Below are positions 1 through 9,119 of a stretch of DNA of 30,095 nt, piece by piece. The stretch's first letter is position 1. Each line of letters begins with the position of its first letter. Under the pieces are notes generated by a model. It did not search any database. It was not told the DNA's origin and saw only the letters and a list, made by a program, of their open reading frames with translations. A program made the translations under genes and the position numbers. The DNA comes from a virus: positions 1 to 30,095 of the IMG/VR virus record IMGVR_UViG_3300032160_000774; one strand, 5' to 3'.

Positions 1-8
1 CCGGCGTA

Positions 9-3000
9 ATGCAGGATGATGAACTGATGAGAATATGGCAGGGAGCGGCCAGCCTATCCGCCACCGACTTGGCAAACCACTTGTCGTGTAGTCATCTCAC
101 GACACTTGACCTCCGCCTCGCTAAAGGCGAGATAGCGGAACCCACGTGGGACAACCCCCATGCCGTCGTGCTCCAGCAGCGGGGTCTGGAACACGAGAAA
201 GCTTACATCGAATGGCTCCGGTCTAGGGGCCTTACTGTCGTTGATCTTTCGGACGAACCAGAGGCCGCGACCTGGGCGGCGATGGAGAGCGGGGCTCAGG
301 TGATAGTTCAGGCCAGCCTCGCGGGTGGCACCTGGAGAGGTCGCGCTGACGTGCTGCTCCGCGTCGAAAGACCGAGCCGCGCCAGCAATTGGTCGTACGA
401 AGCCGTGGATTGCAAGCTGTCCCGCGAAACGAAAGCGGAGACCGTTCTTCAACTGTGTCTGTATTCGCAATTCCTCGCGGAACTGCAAGGACTGGAGCCG
501 GAATTCTTCCACGTCATCCGGCCAGGCACTGGCTTCGAGCCGGAATCTTACCGGCTGGCGTCGTTCGCCGCGTATTACCGTCTAGTCAAACGGGCGCTGC
601 AGGAGGCGGTGGAAGCGGGCGCCGGCGAGACCTACCCCGAGCCGGTCGACCATTGCGATATCTGCCGCTGGTGGAAAGAATGCGACGGGCAGCGCCGCCG
701 GGACGATCATCTTTCCTTCGTGGCTGGCGCTTCCAGGCTACAGAGGAAGGAACTGACTTCGCGGGATGTTCCCACTCTGGAAGCCTTGGCCAGGCTGCCG
801 CTGCCGATTCCTTTCCGCCCCTCACGCGGGGCCGTCGAGGGGTACACGCGCATCCGGGAGCAGGCGCGGATTCAGCTTGAAGCGCGTACCGAAGGTGATC
901 TCAAATTTGAATTCCTCCAATGGGAAACGGGTGAGGGGCTCTCGCGCCTTCCCGTTCCATCACCGGGCGACATTTTTCTCGATTTCGAAGGCGATCCGTT
1001 CGTCGCGGACGGCGGCCTCGAATATCTCCTCGGCATGGTCACGGCAGGCGAAGGCGGCAACCTTGGTTATCAGTGCCGCTGGGCGCTCGATCGCGGCCAG
1101 GAGCGCGCGATGTTCGAATGGTTTATCGATTTCGCGTTCGACCAGCTGCAGCGGTTCCCGGATCTTCACATCTATCATTTCGGTACTTACGAACCGGGCG
1201 CGGTTAAACGCCTGACGCTGCGCTACGCCTCGCGTGAGGACGAGGTTGACCGGCTTTTGCGCGGCAAAATATTCGTCGATCTCCACGGAGTGATTAAGCA
1301 GGCACTCCGGGCCAGCGTGGAGCAGTATTCGCTGAAGGATATGGAAAGGTTTTGCGGCTTTAAGCGCAGGGTGCCGCTGCCGGAAGCGAGCCAGGCGCGA
1401 CATTTCTTGGAACATGAGCTAGAACTGAACACGTCGCCGGTACTCACCGAAGAATCACGCCGCATCGTTGAAGGGTATAACCAGGATGATTGCCTCGCGA
1501 CAGCCGAGCTGCGCAACTGGCTCGAAGGTCTCCGTGCTGAACGTGTTGCCGGCGGCATGGACGTCCCACGGCCCGAAGCGCAGGATATGGCGGCGAGCGA
1601 ACAGCTCACAGCCCACCAGCAGCGCGTCGCCGGGCTATTCGAGGCATTGACGCGCGATCTGCCGTCTGAACCGAAGGACCGCACGCCCGAGCAGGCGGCG
1701 CGGTGGTTGCTGGCTCACGCGCTCGACTGGCACCGGCGCGAGGAGAAGGTGAAGTGGTGGGAGTTCTTTCGGATGAAGGAGTTTTCCGACGAGGAACTCC
1801 TCGACGAAAAAACAGCGCTTACGGGACTGTCGCTCAGGCAGCGGATGCCAAAGATGAGTCCCAGGGAGCGCGCTCCGATTGATCAGTATCACTATCCCCC
1901 GCAGGAATGTTCCGTCAGGGTGCGCGACAAGCTCTATACGTTGGACGAGAATAAATTCGGCGACGTGGTTGCCGCGGACCCGCTTGCCCGGACCATCGAT
2001 GTGAAGAAACTCATCAAGCTCGATGGTCTTCACCCTGTGTCCGTGTTTGCGTACTCGCATTTTGGAACCGAGGAGCAGGCAAATTCTATTCTTCGGCTGG
2101 CGGAATGGATTGTGGCAAACGGTATCGATGGGCCGGGCGATTTCCGGGCCGCGCGGGATCTCCTACTGAGAAACCCGCCCCGGCTCACGGGAGGGCAGTC
2201 TATGGCCGTGAGGGTCAATGAAACGATCGTGGACGTAGCCCGCAGGCTCGGAGTGGCGCTCGACCATTCCGTGCTTCCTATCCAGGGGCCTCCGGGCGCG
2301 GGCAAGACTTTCTCTGGCGCGCGTATGATCTGCGAGCTGGTGAACGCCGGAGAGAGGGTCGGGATCACCGCCGTGGGACACAAGGTCATCCGCAAGCTGC
2401 TCGACGACGTGGTTAAAGCGGCCCGCAAGCTGAATATCGCTGGCGTGTCGTGCGCGCACAGAATGGAGGGGGATGGCTCCGCGAACGGACCCGTTCGCGA
2501 GGTGGGGACGAATGATGAAGCCCTGCACGATTTACAGGGCGGCGCCATAAACGTGCTCGGCGCTACTTCGTGGCTCTGGTCGCGCGCGGATTTCATGGAT
2601 TCGGCGGACGTGCTGTTTGTCGACGAGGCGGGGCAGATGTCGCTGGCGAATGTGCTGGCCTGCGCACCGGCCGGAAAGAGCCTCGTCTTGCTGGGCGATC
2701 CGCAGCAATTGGAGCAGCCGCAGAAGGGGAGCCATCCGGAAGGCTCAGACATTTCAGCACTGGCGCATCTGCTGGCTGGCAGGCGAACCATCGGTGAAAC
2801 GCAGGGCCTCTTTCTCCCCGAAACCTGGCGGCTTCACCCGGCCATCTGCGATTTCACATCGGAACTGTTTTATGAAGGGCGGCTATTCTCGCTTGCCGGT
2901 CTGGAGCGGCAGAATATTGAAGCCCCGGCGCCGTTCTCCGGGGCCGGCTTGTGGTTCGTGCCGGTGACCCATGAAGGCAATCAGAGCCACTCGGCAGAAG

Positions 3001-3458
3001 AAGTCGAGCGCGTCGCCGGCATCGTCGAATTCCTCACCCAGGACGGCACAGGATGGGTTGACCACGACGGAGATCGGCGCCCACTCACCCGTGATGACAT
3101 CCTGATCGTGGCTCCGTACAACGACCAGGTAAATCGGCTGAAGGATCGGCTGCCTGGCGCAAAGGTGGGAACGGTCGATAAGTTTCAAGGGCAGGAAGCA
3201 GCCGTGGTTATCTACACCATGACAACTTCGACGCCCGAGGACGCACCGCGCGGCATGGAATTTCTCTACAATCTTCACCGATTCAACGTCGCCACTTCGC
3301 GGGCGCGAGCCGCATGTATCGTAGTCGGCAGTCCGAGTCTTTTTTCGCCGGAATGCCGCACGCCTCGACAGATGGAGCTTGCAAACGTGCTGTGCCGCTA
3401 TGCCGAGATGAGCCAGGCCGTGGCGTTCGGCGTCGGGGCTGCGGGCGACGTCCACTAA
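9..3458 (+). CDS. RecB-like nuclease / RNase H-like / DNA2-type helicase fusion protein
   Basis: The protein is 1149 aa with three parts visible in order. The N-terminus is a RecB-like nuclease of the TM0106 type, with VDCK near residue 133, a QLCLYSQ helix shortly after, and a cysteine cluster HCDIC..KEC near 215-225 that could hold metal or iron-sulfur. The middle is a predicted RNase H/YprB-like exonuclease, with DFEGDP near 324 and YNQDDC near 495. The C-terminus is a superfamily 1 helicase of the DNA2/NAM7 group: Walker A GPPGAGKT near 760, DEAGQ near 872, GDPQQLEQP, DKFQGQE near 1057 and a C-terminal NVATSRARA. The family is expected to unwind and cut nucleic acid. The reading frame is open to the window edge and the ATG at 9 has no clear ribosome binding site, so the true start may lie upstream. 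The GHKL ATPase follows on the same strand 123 bp later. Confidence 0.9.
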   Translation: MQDDELMRIWQGAASLSATDLANHLSCSHLTTLDLRLAKGEIAEPTWDNPHAVVLQQRGLEHEKAYIEWLRSRGLTVVDLSDEPEAATWAAMESGAQVIVQASLAGGTWRGRADVLLRVERPSRASNWSYEAVDCKLSRETKAETVLQLCLYSQFLAELQGLEPEFFHVIRPGTGFEPESYRLASFAAYYRLVKRALQEAVEAGAGETYPEPVDHCDICRWWKECDGQRRRDDHLSFVAGASRLQRKELTSRDVPTLEALARLPLPIPFRPSRGAVEGYTRIREQARIQLEARTEGDLKFEFLQWETGEGLSRLPVPSPGDIFLDFEGDPFVADGGLEYLLGMVTAGEGGNLGYQCRWALDRGQERAMFEWFIDFAFDQLQRFPDLHIYHFGTYEPGAVKRLTLRYASREDEVDRLLRGKIFVDLHGVIKQALRASVEQYSLKDMERFCGFKRRVPLPEASQARHFLEHELELNTSPVLTEESRRIVEGYNQDDCLATAELRNWLEGLRAERVAGGMDVPRPEAQDMAASEQLTAHQQRVAGLFEALTRDLPSEPKDRTPEQAARWLLAHALDWHRREEKVKWWEFFRMKEFSDEELLDEKTALTGLSLRQRMPKMSPRERAPIDQYHYPPQECSVRVRDKLYTLDENKFGDVVAADPLARTIDVKKLIKLDGLHPVSVFAYSHFGTEEQANSILRLAEWIVANGIDGPGDFRAARDLLLRNPPRLTGGQSMAVRVNETIVDVARRLGVALDHSVLPIQGPPGAGKTFSGARMICELVNAGERVGITAVGHKVIRKLLDDVVKAARKLNIAGVSCAHRMEGDGSANGPVREVGTNDEALHDLQGGAINVLGATSWLWSRADFMDSADVLFVDEAGQMSLANVLACAPAGKSLVLLGDPQQLEQPQKGSHPEGSDISALAHLLAGRRTIGETQGLFLPETWRLHPAICDFTSELFYEGRLFSLAGLERQNIEAPAPFSGAGLWFVPVTHEGNQSHSAEEVERVAGIVEFLTQDGTGWVDHDGDRRPLTRDDILIVAPYNDQVNRLKDRLPGAKVGTVDKFQGQEAAVVIYTMTTSTPEDAPRGMEFLYNLHRFNVATSRARAACIVVGSPSLFSPECRTPRQMELANVLCRYAEMSQAVAFGVGAAGDVH

Positions 3459-3516
3459 AAGACGGGAGCGTGGGGTTTATTTGTAACATCTGGCCGTTTT
3501 CGACCCCTATCCTTAT

Positions 3517-3535
3517 GAGAGCCCATAACGCTCTC
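3517..3535. promoter_or_regulatory. Small inverted repeat upstream of the GHKL gene
   Basis: GAGAGC (3517-3522) and GCTCTC (3530-3535) form a perfect 6-bp inverted repeat with a 7-nt spacer in the 123-bp gap before the GHKL gene. There is no T-run after it, so an operator or leader hairpin is more likely than a terminator. The gene start downstream has a good ribosome binding site (AAGGAG about 6 nt before ATG 3582). Confidence 0.3.
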
Positions 3536-3581
3536 GACTTCTGATCCCGAATAGCCGGGGTCACAAAACAAGGAGAACGAG

Positions 3582-5510
3582 ATGTTAGAGCAGAATACGC
3601 AGAGTATCCCCGACGGTGACGTTCAACCGCCCGTCGATCTTCTTCAAGGCCCCACATGGGGCGATGACGCGCCGCGCGGCGGCAAAGCGGTCCTGAACCG
3701 GATCATCAAGGAAAAGGCGACAGTCCCGCTCTTTTTCGGGCAAACCCTTATCAGCTCCCTTCGCGATGTGGGCTATAACAGCACCACGTCGGCGCTCTGT
3801 GAACACGTGGATAACGCGATACAGTGGGGCGCGACCGAGATCCGCGTTTATTTTCGCCAGAGCGGTAAACCGGGCGCCTATAAGACTGACGCGCTGGTGC
3901 TGGATAACGGCAGCGGAATGGCACCGAACATCCTCAGATTTGCTACGTCGTTCGGTGGCTCGATGGTTTTCGACAACCGCACCGGCATCGGACGCTACGG
4001 CATGGGCATGAAAACCGCGGCGCTCAGCATGTGTCCAGTGATGGACCTCTATTCCTGGCAGGAAGCGGGCGCGTATTACAACATGATCCTGGATGTTGAG
4101 GCGATCGGAAAAGAACGCGCAAACCTGATCGAGCTGCCGGACCCGACGCTTATGGACAAATTGCCCAGCGATATTTCGGACATGTTTATCAAACCCATGT
4201 CCTTCCCCGACAAGGGCGAGCAGACGCTTTTGGTTGAAAGCCCCGACGAACTGAAAGAGCGCCTTGGGAATTCCGGCACCATCGTTTATCTTCCGTCGTG
4301 CGACCGCCTTTCGTCGGCGAAGGCCCGCACGCTATGCGAGCAAGCGATGAAGGAGATGGCGCGTGTGTACCGGCGGTCTCTCGCGAAAGGCATAAAGCTG
4401 TACATCAACAACCGGCTGGTGGAGCCCTTCGATCCGACCTACTCGATGCTATCTGCCCGGCACAGCAAAATTCCAGAGATCAAGGTGAAGGAGAGCCGGC
4501 TGGTTTTTTCCAGGGTGATCGAGATAAAGCGGAGCGAAAACCACAAGCAGGACCCGGACAGCGTCGAAAAGGCCCCTGTAACGGTGCGGCTCTACGCCCT
4601 GCCGATCGAGGATTGGGGGTCGCTGCCGCTCAAGGTGCGCAAGAACGACCTGCATCTGTACGATGACAACACGATCTCGGTTTTGCGCAACGACAGGGAA
4701 GTGTTCATCGGCACGATACCGCAGATCATGAAGCGCCACAGCGATGCGAATTGGCTGCGCATCCAGATCGACTTCGGAGGCCTGCTTGACGAAGCTTTCG
4801 GTGTCGCGGCGAACAAGCAGGGCATCCGCCCCAAGGACTTCGTTCTTAAAGACCTCTCCGGCGTGCTGGATGCCGAAATCACAGCGCTCCGTGAGCAGAT
4901 CAAAAAGTTCCAGAGCGAGCAGACGGTCAGGGGCCACGGCAGCAGGCCTAGTGCGGGTGAGATGAAGGCCGACGAAGCGGAGCGCCGGCAAGCGAAGCCG
5001 ATGCCGGAACCGGCGCCGACGACGGAGGAGGAACAGCGTCAGCTCAATGAAAACCTGCGCAAGTTGGCGGTTATGCTCAAACGCGAGAAGGAGACTGATG
5101 ACGAGGCTTTCGAACGAGTACGGACGTCAAAGTACATCATCAACTTCAAGCACGATAAGTATTGGCCGTTCTACCATGTCGATCAGCGCTTTGGGAAAAT
5201 CATTCTGACCATCAATATGGCGCATCCATTTTACGAGCGCCTGTACGAGCCGCTCAGCCGCGCCGTGCTGGTGCTGGATACGCGCACGGCGGAGGGCGCT
5301 CCGGTCGTGGCCGAGGAGAGTGACGGCGAACCGCAGACGTTCAAGGGCGCTCGGGAAGCGTTGGTAGCGCTTCAACTGATGTTGCTTTCCCTAGCGCGGG
5401 CGCAAAGCTCGATGGCGCTGCAGGACCCGGAGCGTACGCAGACCTTCGATCTTCTTCGGAAGGAATGGTCTGATACCTACGAGACCCAGCTGGGCGCGGC
5501 GACGGTGTGA
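3582..5510 (+). CDS. GHKL-family ATPase (MutL/MORC/Hsp90-like), putative defence or DNA-processing protein
   Basis: The protein is 642 aa. The N-terminal Bergerat-fold ATPase is clear: N-box EHVDNAI at 74-80 (E74, D77, N78), DNGSGM at 108-113, and the lid loop GIGRYGMGMK at 135-144. A region resembling the S5-type second domain of MutL/MORC ATPases seems to follow (to about 430). A charged Glu/Lys-rich linker (about 455-520) leads to a C-terminal domain I do not recognise. GHKL ATPases of this type dimerise on ATP and act as DNA clamps or conformational switches, and prokaryotic MutL/MORC-like members are known beside restriction and helicase genes. The nuclease-helicase gene just upstream fits that association. 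The start is well supported by AAGGAG. Histidine kinase is unlikely because there is no dimerisation/phosphoacceptor domain and no sensor. Confidence 0.85.
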   Translation: MLEQNTQSIPDGDVQPPVDLLQGPTWGDDAPRGGKAVLNRIIKEKATVPLFFGQTLISSLRDVGYNSTTSALCEHVDNAIQWGATEIRVYFRQSGKPGAYKTDALVLDNGSGMAPNILRFATSFGGSMVFDNRTGIGRYGMGMKTAALSMCPVMDLYSWQEAGAYYNMILDVEAIGKERANLIELPDPTLMDKLPSDISDMFIKPMSFPDKGEQTLLVESPDELKERLGNSGTIVYLPSCDRLSSAKARTLCEQAMKEMARVYRRSLAKGIKLYINNRLVEPFDPTYSMLSARHSKIPEIKVKESRLVFSRVIEIKRSENHKQDPDSVEKAPVTVRLYALPIEDWGSLPLKVRKNDLHLYDDNTISVLRNDREVFIGTIPQIMKRHSDANWLRIQIDFGGLLDEAFGVAANKQGIRPKDFVLKDLSGVLDAEITALREQIKKFQSEQTVRGHGSRPSAGEMKADEAERRQAKPMPEPAPTTEEEQRQLNENLRKLAVMLKREKETDDEAFERVRTSKYIINFKHDKYWPFYHVDQRFGKIILTINMAHPFYERLYEPLSRAVLVLDTRTAEGAPVVAEESDGEPQTFKGAREALVALQLMLLSLARAQSSMALQDPERTQTFDLLRKEWSDTYETQLGAATV

Positions 5511-5536
5511 TGTTTTCGGGGCTCCTGCACTTTGCG

Positions 5537-5549
5537 GCGGGGCCCCGCT
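5537..5549. repeat. GC-rich 12-bp palindrome in the GHKL-HTH gap
   Basis: A perfect palindrome, GCGGGGCCCCGC, lies a short distance after the GHKL stop codon in the 231-bp space before the HTH gene. No T-run follows. A TACAAT hexamer at 5580-5585 could be a -10 element for the next genes, but I see no convincing -35. The gap suggests that the downstream trio is a separate transcription unit. Confidence 0.3.
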
Positions 5550-5741
5550 CACGTCGCGTAACGTTCAGCACTTTTCGACTACAATATAGAGAGGGCTAGT
5601 TTCAGCCATCCATTGGCGGCCGGCAACGGCTTCGATCCGAGCACAGCGCTTCGGTTCGGGGTTCGGCGGCGAGTGGGGAAGTTGATCTGGACCTTGACCA
5701 TCGCGGTGATCGACAGCGATCCCGACAGAAGGAGATGTGTT

Positions 5742-6194
5742 ATGGCTGATTTGCCATTTCCGTGGTGCATTTATGCGGAGCACCAAACGAAGGCCGCGGC
5801 GTGCGGCCGGATAAACGACCGGTCCTGGGGTATCGAGAACGGTCTGACCAACTTCCTGACAGCTGTCGAATCCGGCAGCATTCCCAACCAAGAAGAATTT
5901 CAGCGCGGCGTAAACAGGGCGGTGGCCACCGGCTCCTGGGTTGAGCGGAACCATGCCCGGCTGCGGCGCATGTACCTCCGGCCGCAACACCACCATGCCG
6001 AACAGCGGGTGCTGGCCCGCGTTCGCCTGGCCGAGATCCGCGACAACGTGAGCCCGGCCGAGTGGACCCTGCTGATGGCGGTGGCGGCCGGCGTGGCTTA
6101 TCCCGAAATGACCGGGACCACGGCGGGCGGCGCCCGGACGAGGGTTGCACGGCTGCGGGCGCGCCTGCGCCCGGCGGGAAAGGAGCGGCCGTAA
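5742..6194 (+). CDS. Small protein with a C-terminal sigma-region-4-like helix-turn-helix
   Basis: The protein is 150 aa from ATG 5742, chosen because AAGGAG lies 7 nt upstream; the frame is open further upstream but has no comparable signal there. The last 45 residues (from about 105: SPAEWTLLMAVAAGVAYPEM, then TRVARLRARLR) have the spacing and basic final helix of region 4 of ECF sigma factors, so DNA binding is likely. The first 100 residues match nothing I recognise and show no sigma region 2, so this is probably a regulator or adaptor rather than a full sigma factor. It is followed 16 nt later by the MBL-fold gene, so the two are probably co-transcribed. It may control its own operon. 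Confidence 0.7.
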   Translation: MADLPFPWCIYAEHQTKAAACGRINDRSWGIENGLTNFLTAVESGSIPNQEEFQRGVNRAVATGSWVERNHARLRRMYLRPQHHHAEQRVLARVRLAEIRDNVSPAEWTLLMAVAAGVAYPEMTGTTAGGARTRVARLRARLRPAGKERP

Positions 6195-6210
6195 GGCCGG
6201 GAGAACCTCT

Positions 6211-7326
6211 ATGAACTGCGAAGTGGAATTTCTCCCTGTCGGCGATGGCTGCAAGGCTGGAGACGCCATTGTCATCAGATACGGCGACGCCAACAACTAC
6301 GAAATCATGGTCATGGACGGCGGCAACCTGGATTCCGGGAAGGCCGTCGTCAGCCATATTCAAAACAATTTCGGCTACAACGCTGTCGTCACCCACGCCG
6401 TGGTGACGCATCCCGATGCCGACCACGCATCAGGCATGCGGGAAGTGCTGGCCGGCCTGACGGTGAAAAATCTGTGGCTGCATAAGCCGTGGGAATTCGC
6501 GGCGGCGTCGCGGCCGTACTTCGCCAACAAGACCTGGACCGATCAGGGCCTCGCGCAGGCGCTTCGCAAGGAGTACGACATCATCAGCGAGCTGGTGGAC
6601 ACGGCTGAGAAAGACAAGGTCGCCGTCCAGCAGCCGTTCGCGGGCATGTGCATTGGTCCGTTCCGGGTGGTTTCTCCATATCGAAACGTCTATCCGTTGT
6701 TCATACCGCAGTTCGACCGCACGGCTGATGCCGACGAGGAGGCGATTAAGGCAGCCGGCTTCTGGGTCGGGAAAGCTCCGGGTTTGCTCGCGCAGCTGTT
6801 CGAGAAGGCGGCTGCGAAGGTCCAGAAGTGGATTGATGAGAGCTGGGAAAACGAACGACTGAAGGACGGCGGTTGCACGAGCGCCAGCAACGAAACCAGC
6901 GTCGTTCTGTACGGCGACTTCGGGCCCGGCCGCCGTGTGCTCCTGACCGGAGACACCGGGATTTGGGGGCTGTCGATGGTGGAGCATTACGCGCAGAACA
7001 ACGGCCTGGCGTTACAGGATTTCATGCTGGTGCAGGTGCCCCACCATGGAAGCCGGCGGAACGTCGGGCCGACAATCCTGAACAGCATCCTCGGCCCGAT
7101 CAAGCCGAACGGCACCCTGCCGCATTCACAGGCATACGTATCCGCGCCGAAGGATGACGACACGCATCCCCGCAAGATGGTGCTCAACGCATTCATGCGC
7201 CGCGGCTATAAGGTTGCCGCCACTCAGGGCAACAAGATCGTATATTGGGGCGGTTTCCCCGCGCGCCCGGGTTATGGTCCGCTGACCATGCTGCCGTTCG
7301 CCACGCAGGTGGAGGACTATGATTAG
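6211..7326 (+). CDS. ComEC/Rec2-type metallo-beta-lactamase-fold hydrolase
   Basis: The protein is 371 aa from ATG 6211, behind GGGAG. The metal-binding signature THPDADH (HPDADH at 67-72) is the HxDxDH form typical of ComEC-type MBL domains. Later come LLTGDTG and VPHHGS, the other conserved ComEC blocks. There are no membrane segments, so this is a stand-alone soluble MBL domain rather than a DNA uptake channel. The family contains nucleases and other hydrolases, and the substrate here cannot be told from sequence. The region between the motifs (about 80-230) is longer than in a minimal MBL fold. The stop overlaps the start of the membrane protein gene by 8 bp, so the two proteins are probably made together and may interact. 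Confidence 0.88.
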   Translation: MNCEVEFLPVGDGCKAGDAIVIRYGDANNYEIMVMDGGNLDSGKAVVSHIQNNFGYNAVVTHAVVTHPDADHASGMREVLAGLTVKNLWLHKPWEFAAASRPYFANKTWTDQGLAQALRKEYDIISELVDTAEKDKVAVQQPFAGMCIGPFRVVSPYRNVYPLFIPQFDRTADADEEAIKAAGFWVGKAPGLLAQLFEKAAAKVQKWIDESWENERLKDGGCTSASNETSVVLYGDFGPGRRVLLTGDTGIWGLSMVEHYAQNNGLALQDFMLVQVPHHGSRRNVGPTILNSILGPIKPNGTLPHSQAYVSAPKDDDTHPRKMVLNAFMRRGYKVAATQGNKIVYWGGFPARPGYGPLTMLPFATQVEDYD

Positions 7327-8074
7327 CGCGAGCGGGGCGGAGGCTACGCCACGCGGCGAAACCGGGAAGTCGCTGAAGGACCAGTATCGCTGGCAGCTCT
7401 GGATCATCGTCGCCGTCAACACGCTCTTTTTGTACGGGGTGGTGCAGGCGAACGCGATCAAGGTCGACGGGCTGCGCGCCATCTTCACGGACGCGCAGAA
7501 CCTGCTTCCGGTCGGGGTGGCGCTGATCGTGGCGACGGTGTTGAACGGCCTCCTCAGCGCCGACGCCAAGGCCCGCGTGGTTTTCTTTCGCTGGCACCAT
7601 GCGCTGCCCGGACATCGCGCATTCAGCGAGTATGCCGTGCGCGATCCGCGCATCGATGTCGCGGCGCTCGAGAAAATCCACGGCGGCCCATTGCCGACCG
7701 ATGCCGTGGAGCAGAACCGGACGTGGTACCGGATGTATAAGTCTATCGAAAACGATCCGGCCGTCCGGCAGGCGCATCGCGACTACCTTTTCATGCGCGA
7801 TTACACCGGCCTGTGCGCGGTGTTCATCGCCCTATACGGCGCGGCGGCCATGTTCACTATTCCGTCGATGAGGGTCCGCCTGACGTACCTGGTGGTTCTC
7901 GCCGCGCAGTTCGTGCTGGTGCGGCAGGCTGCCTGCAATTACGGAATCCGGTTTGTCACGACGGTCCTCGCCCGGAAAACCGGGAAGGAAGTGCCCGCCG
8001 CGAAGCCGCCGAAAGCCACGAAACCGCGGGCGCGAAAGCCCAAGGCGGATGCTGCGAGTGATGCCGGGGCGTGA
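7319..8074 (+). CDS. Protein with four predicted membrane segments, coupled to the MBL gene
   Basis: The protein is 251 aa. Two hydrophobic helices lie near the N-terminus (about 27-46 and 60-80), then about 80 soluble residues rich in charge and aromatics, then two more helices (about 163-183 and 185-205). A very basic, Ala/Pro/Lys-rich tail ends the protein (last 35 residues). The start ATG lies inside the end of the MBL gene (8-bp overlap), which points to translational coupling. The 2+2 helix layout with a helical linker recalls pore-forming effectors in bacterial conflict systems, but I see no family signature, so an effector role is only a suggestion. This is the last gene of the + strand block and is convergent with the phage genes. 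Confidence 0.75.
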   Translation: MISASGAEATPRGETGKSLKDQYRWQLWIIVAVNTLFLYGVVQANAIKVDGLRAIFTDAQNLLPVGVALIVATVLNGLLSADAKARVVFFRWHHALPGHRAFSEYAVRDPRIDVAALEKIHGGPLPTDAVEQNRTWYRMYKSIENDPAVRQAHRDYLFMRDYTGLCAVFIALYGAAAMFTIPSMRVRLTYLVVLAAQFVLVRQAACNYGIRFVTTVLARKTGKEVPAAKPPKATKPRARKPKADAASDAGA

Positions 8075-8306
8075 GGATGGCTGAAAACGCCAACGCCTTG
8101 CCCGGAATTTTACGCGCCTGTGCGTTCTTCTGACCCACGGGCTTAACCACCGTCAAAAGGGGCGGGCCGCGTCCTGCGTCCTTCTAATGGCGTAATAGAG
8201 GCTTTTCAGCGGTGTGGTTTTCATAAGTGTGAGACTTGGCCCTGACGGTCGCTCTTGGGCTACGGCACGAACGACCGCATAAGCTCGTGGGTGAGAAAAA
8301 GGGGGG

Positions 8307-8861
8307 TCAGTGCTTGGTGGCGGCGCCGATGGAATCCGGCGGGTGAGGCCGCGGCCGCCACGCTTCGACCTGGCGGTGGATCTCGGGAAGGTCCTGCGGC
8401 CAGATATACTGCTGTGCCTGCTGCTGCAGGACGCGCTGGCCCTGCTCAGGGCTCCAGCGAGCCGCCACGGAAAGCCAGAAATAGGCGAGCGTGTGGTTTT
8501 GCCGGACGCCGAGGCCAATGAAGAAACAAAGGCCGATCATGAATTGCGCGCCGTCCTGACCACGCCTCGCGGCGTCAAGGAAGCGGTCCGCGGCGGCGGT
8601 GAGATTGACGGGCGTCCCGTGGCCGACAAGGAAGACGTGGCCGAGGATGCAATTGGCGAGGGGCTCGCCGGCATCTGCCTTTGCCTCCAGTACGGCGAGC
8701 GCTTGCGGGGTGTCGGGAATCTGGGTACGTGTGATGGTGCGGCGCGCGATGCCTGCGATTACTTCAGGGCTCCAGGGCAGCGGACACTGAGCTAAGAGCG
8801 GCCCAAGATCGCCGCCGTGGAGGGCGGCGGTCTGTAGATTGTTGTTCTGGTTGTCGGTCAT
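8307..8861 (-). CDS. Sel1-like (TPR-type) repeat protein at the end of the phage late block
   Basis: The protein is 184 aa from ATG 8861; a TTG start at 8894 in the same frame would add 11 residues, and neither has a strong ribosome binding site. Residues about 60-140 hold two Sel1-like repeats with alpha/alpha spacing (AKADAGEPLANCILGHVF, AARRGQDGAQFMIGLCFF, then a third helix pair AYFWLSVAAR). Sel1 repeats are protein-protein scaffolds. No signal peptide is seen. It follows the 70-aa gene by 45 bp on the same strand, where T7-like phages would carry late lysis or packaging genes, but its role is unknown. Confidence 0.7.
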   Translation of the reverse strand: MTDNQNNNLQTAALHGGDLGPLLAQCPLPWSPEVIAGIARRTITRTQIPDTPQALAVLEAKADAGEPLANCILGHVFLVGHGTPVNLTAAADRFLDAARRGQDGAQFMIGLCFFIGLGVRQNHTLAYFWLSVAARWSPEQGQRVLQQQAQQYIWPQDLPEIHRQVEAWRPRPHPPDSIGAATKH

Positions 8862-8906
8862 CGGGTCGATCTTCGTCAGTGTGAAGTTTTGCAAGGTTGG
8901 GCGGGG

Positions 8907-9119
8907 TCAGTCCGCAACGGGCTGAGCCGCGGGCGCAGCAGGCGACACTGCCGCTCGGGGCCGCGTGCGCCCTTGACCGCGCTTTGCGGGTGCAGGCGGG
9001 CTGTATGCCAGGACGACATCCGCGCCAGCGAAGGCGCCAGCACCCTTGCCGGCGCGGCTGAATGTGGGATACCCGAACGCATAAGCGGGCGGGCAGATGG
9101 TCACTTTCGGTTGCACCAT
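8907..9119 (-). CDS. Small Ala/Pro-rich phage protein of unknown function
   Basis: The protein is 70 aa from ATG 9119, preferred because GGAG lies about 9 nt upstream. The longer frame from 9206 would add 29 residues and overlap the terminase gene by 26 nt. The N-terminal part (VTICPPAYAFGYPTFSRAGKG) is compact, and the C-terminal half is low-complexity Ala/Pro/Arg. No domain is recognised. It sits between the terminase small subunit and the Sel1-repeat gene. Confidence 0.55.
   Translation of the reverse strand: MVQPKVTICPPAYAFGYPTFSRAGKGAGAFAGADVVLAYSPPAPAKRGQGRTRPRAAVSPAAPAAQPVAD

Noticed and set aside
3582-5510. Two-component sensor histidine kinase
   Set aside because: The ATP-binding motifs are of the MutL/Hsp90 type; there is no phosphoacceptor His domain, no sensor domain and no membrane segment.
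5742-6194. Full ECF sigma factor
   Set aside because: Only the C-terminal region-4-like part is visible; region 2, needed for -10 recognition and melting, is not.
8200-8306. Terminator between the convergent blocks
   Set aside because: An inverted repeat (CGGTCG...CGACCG, about 8247-8277) exists, but it has a long loop and no T-run on either strand.
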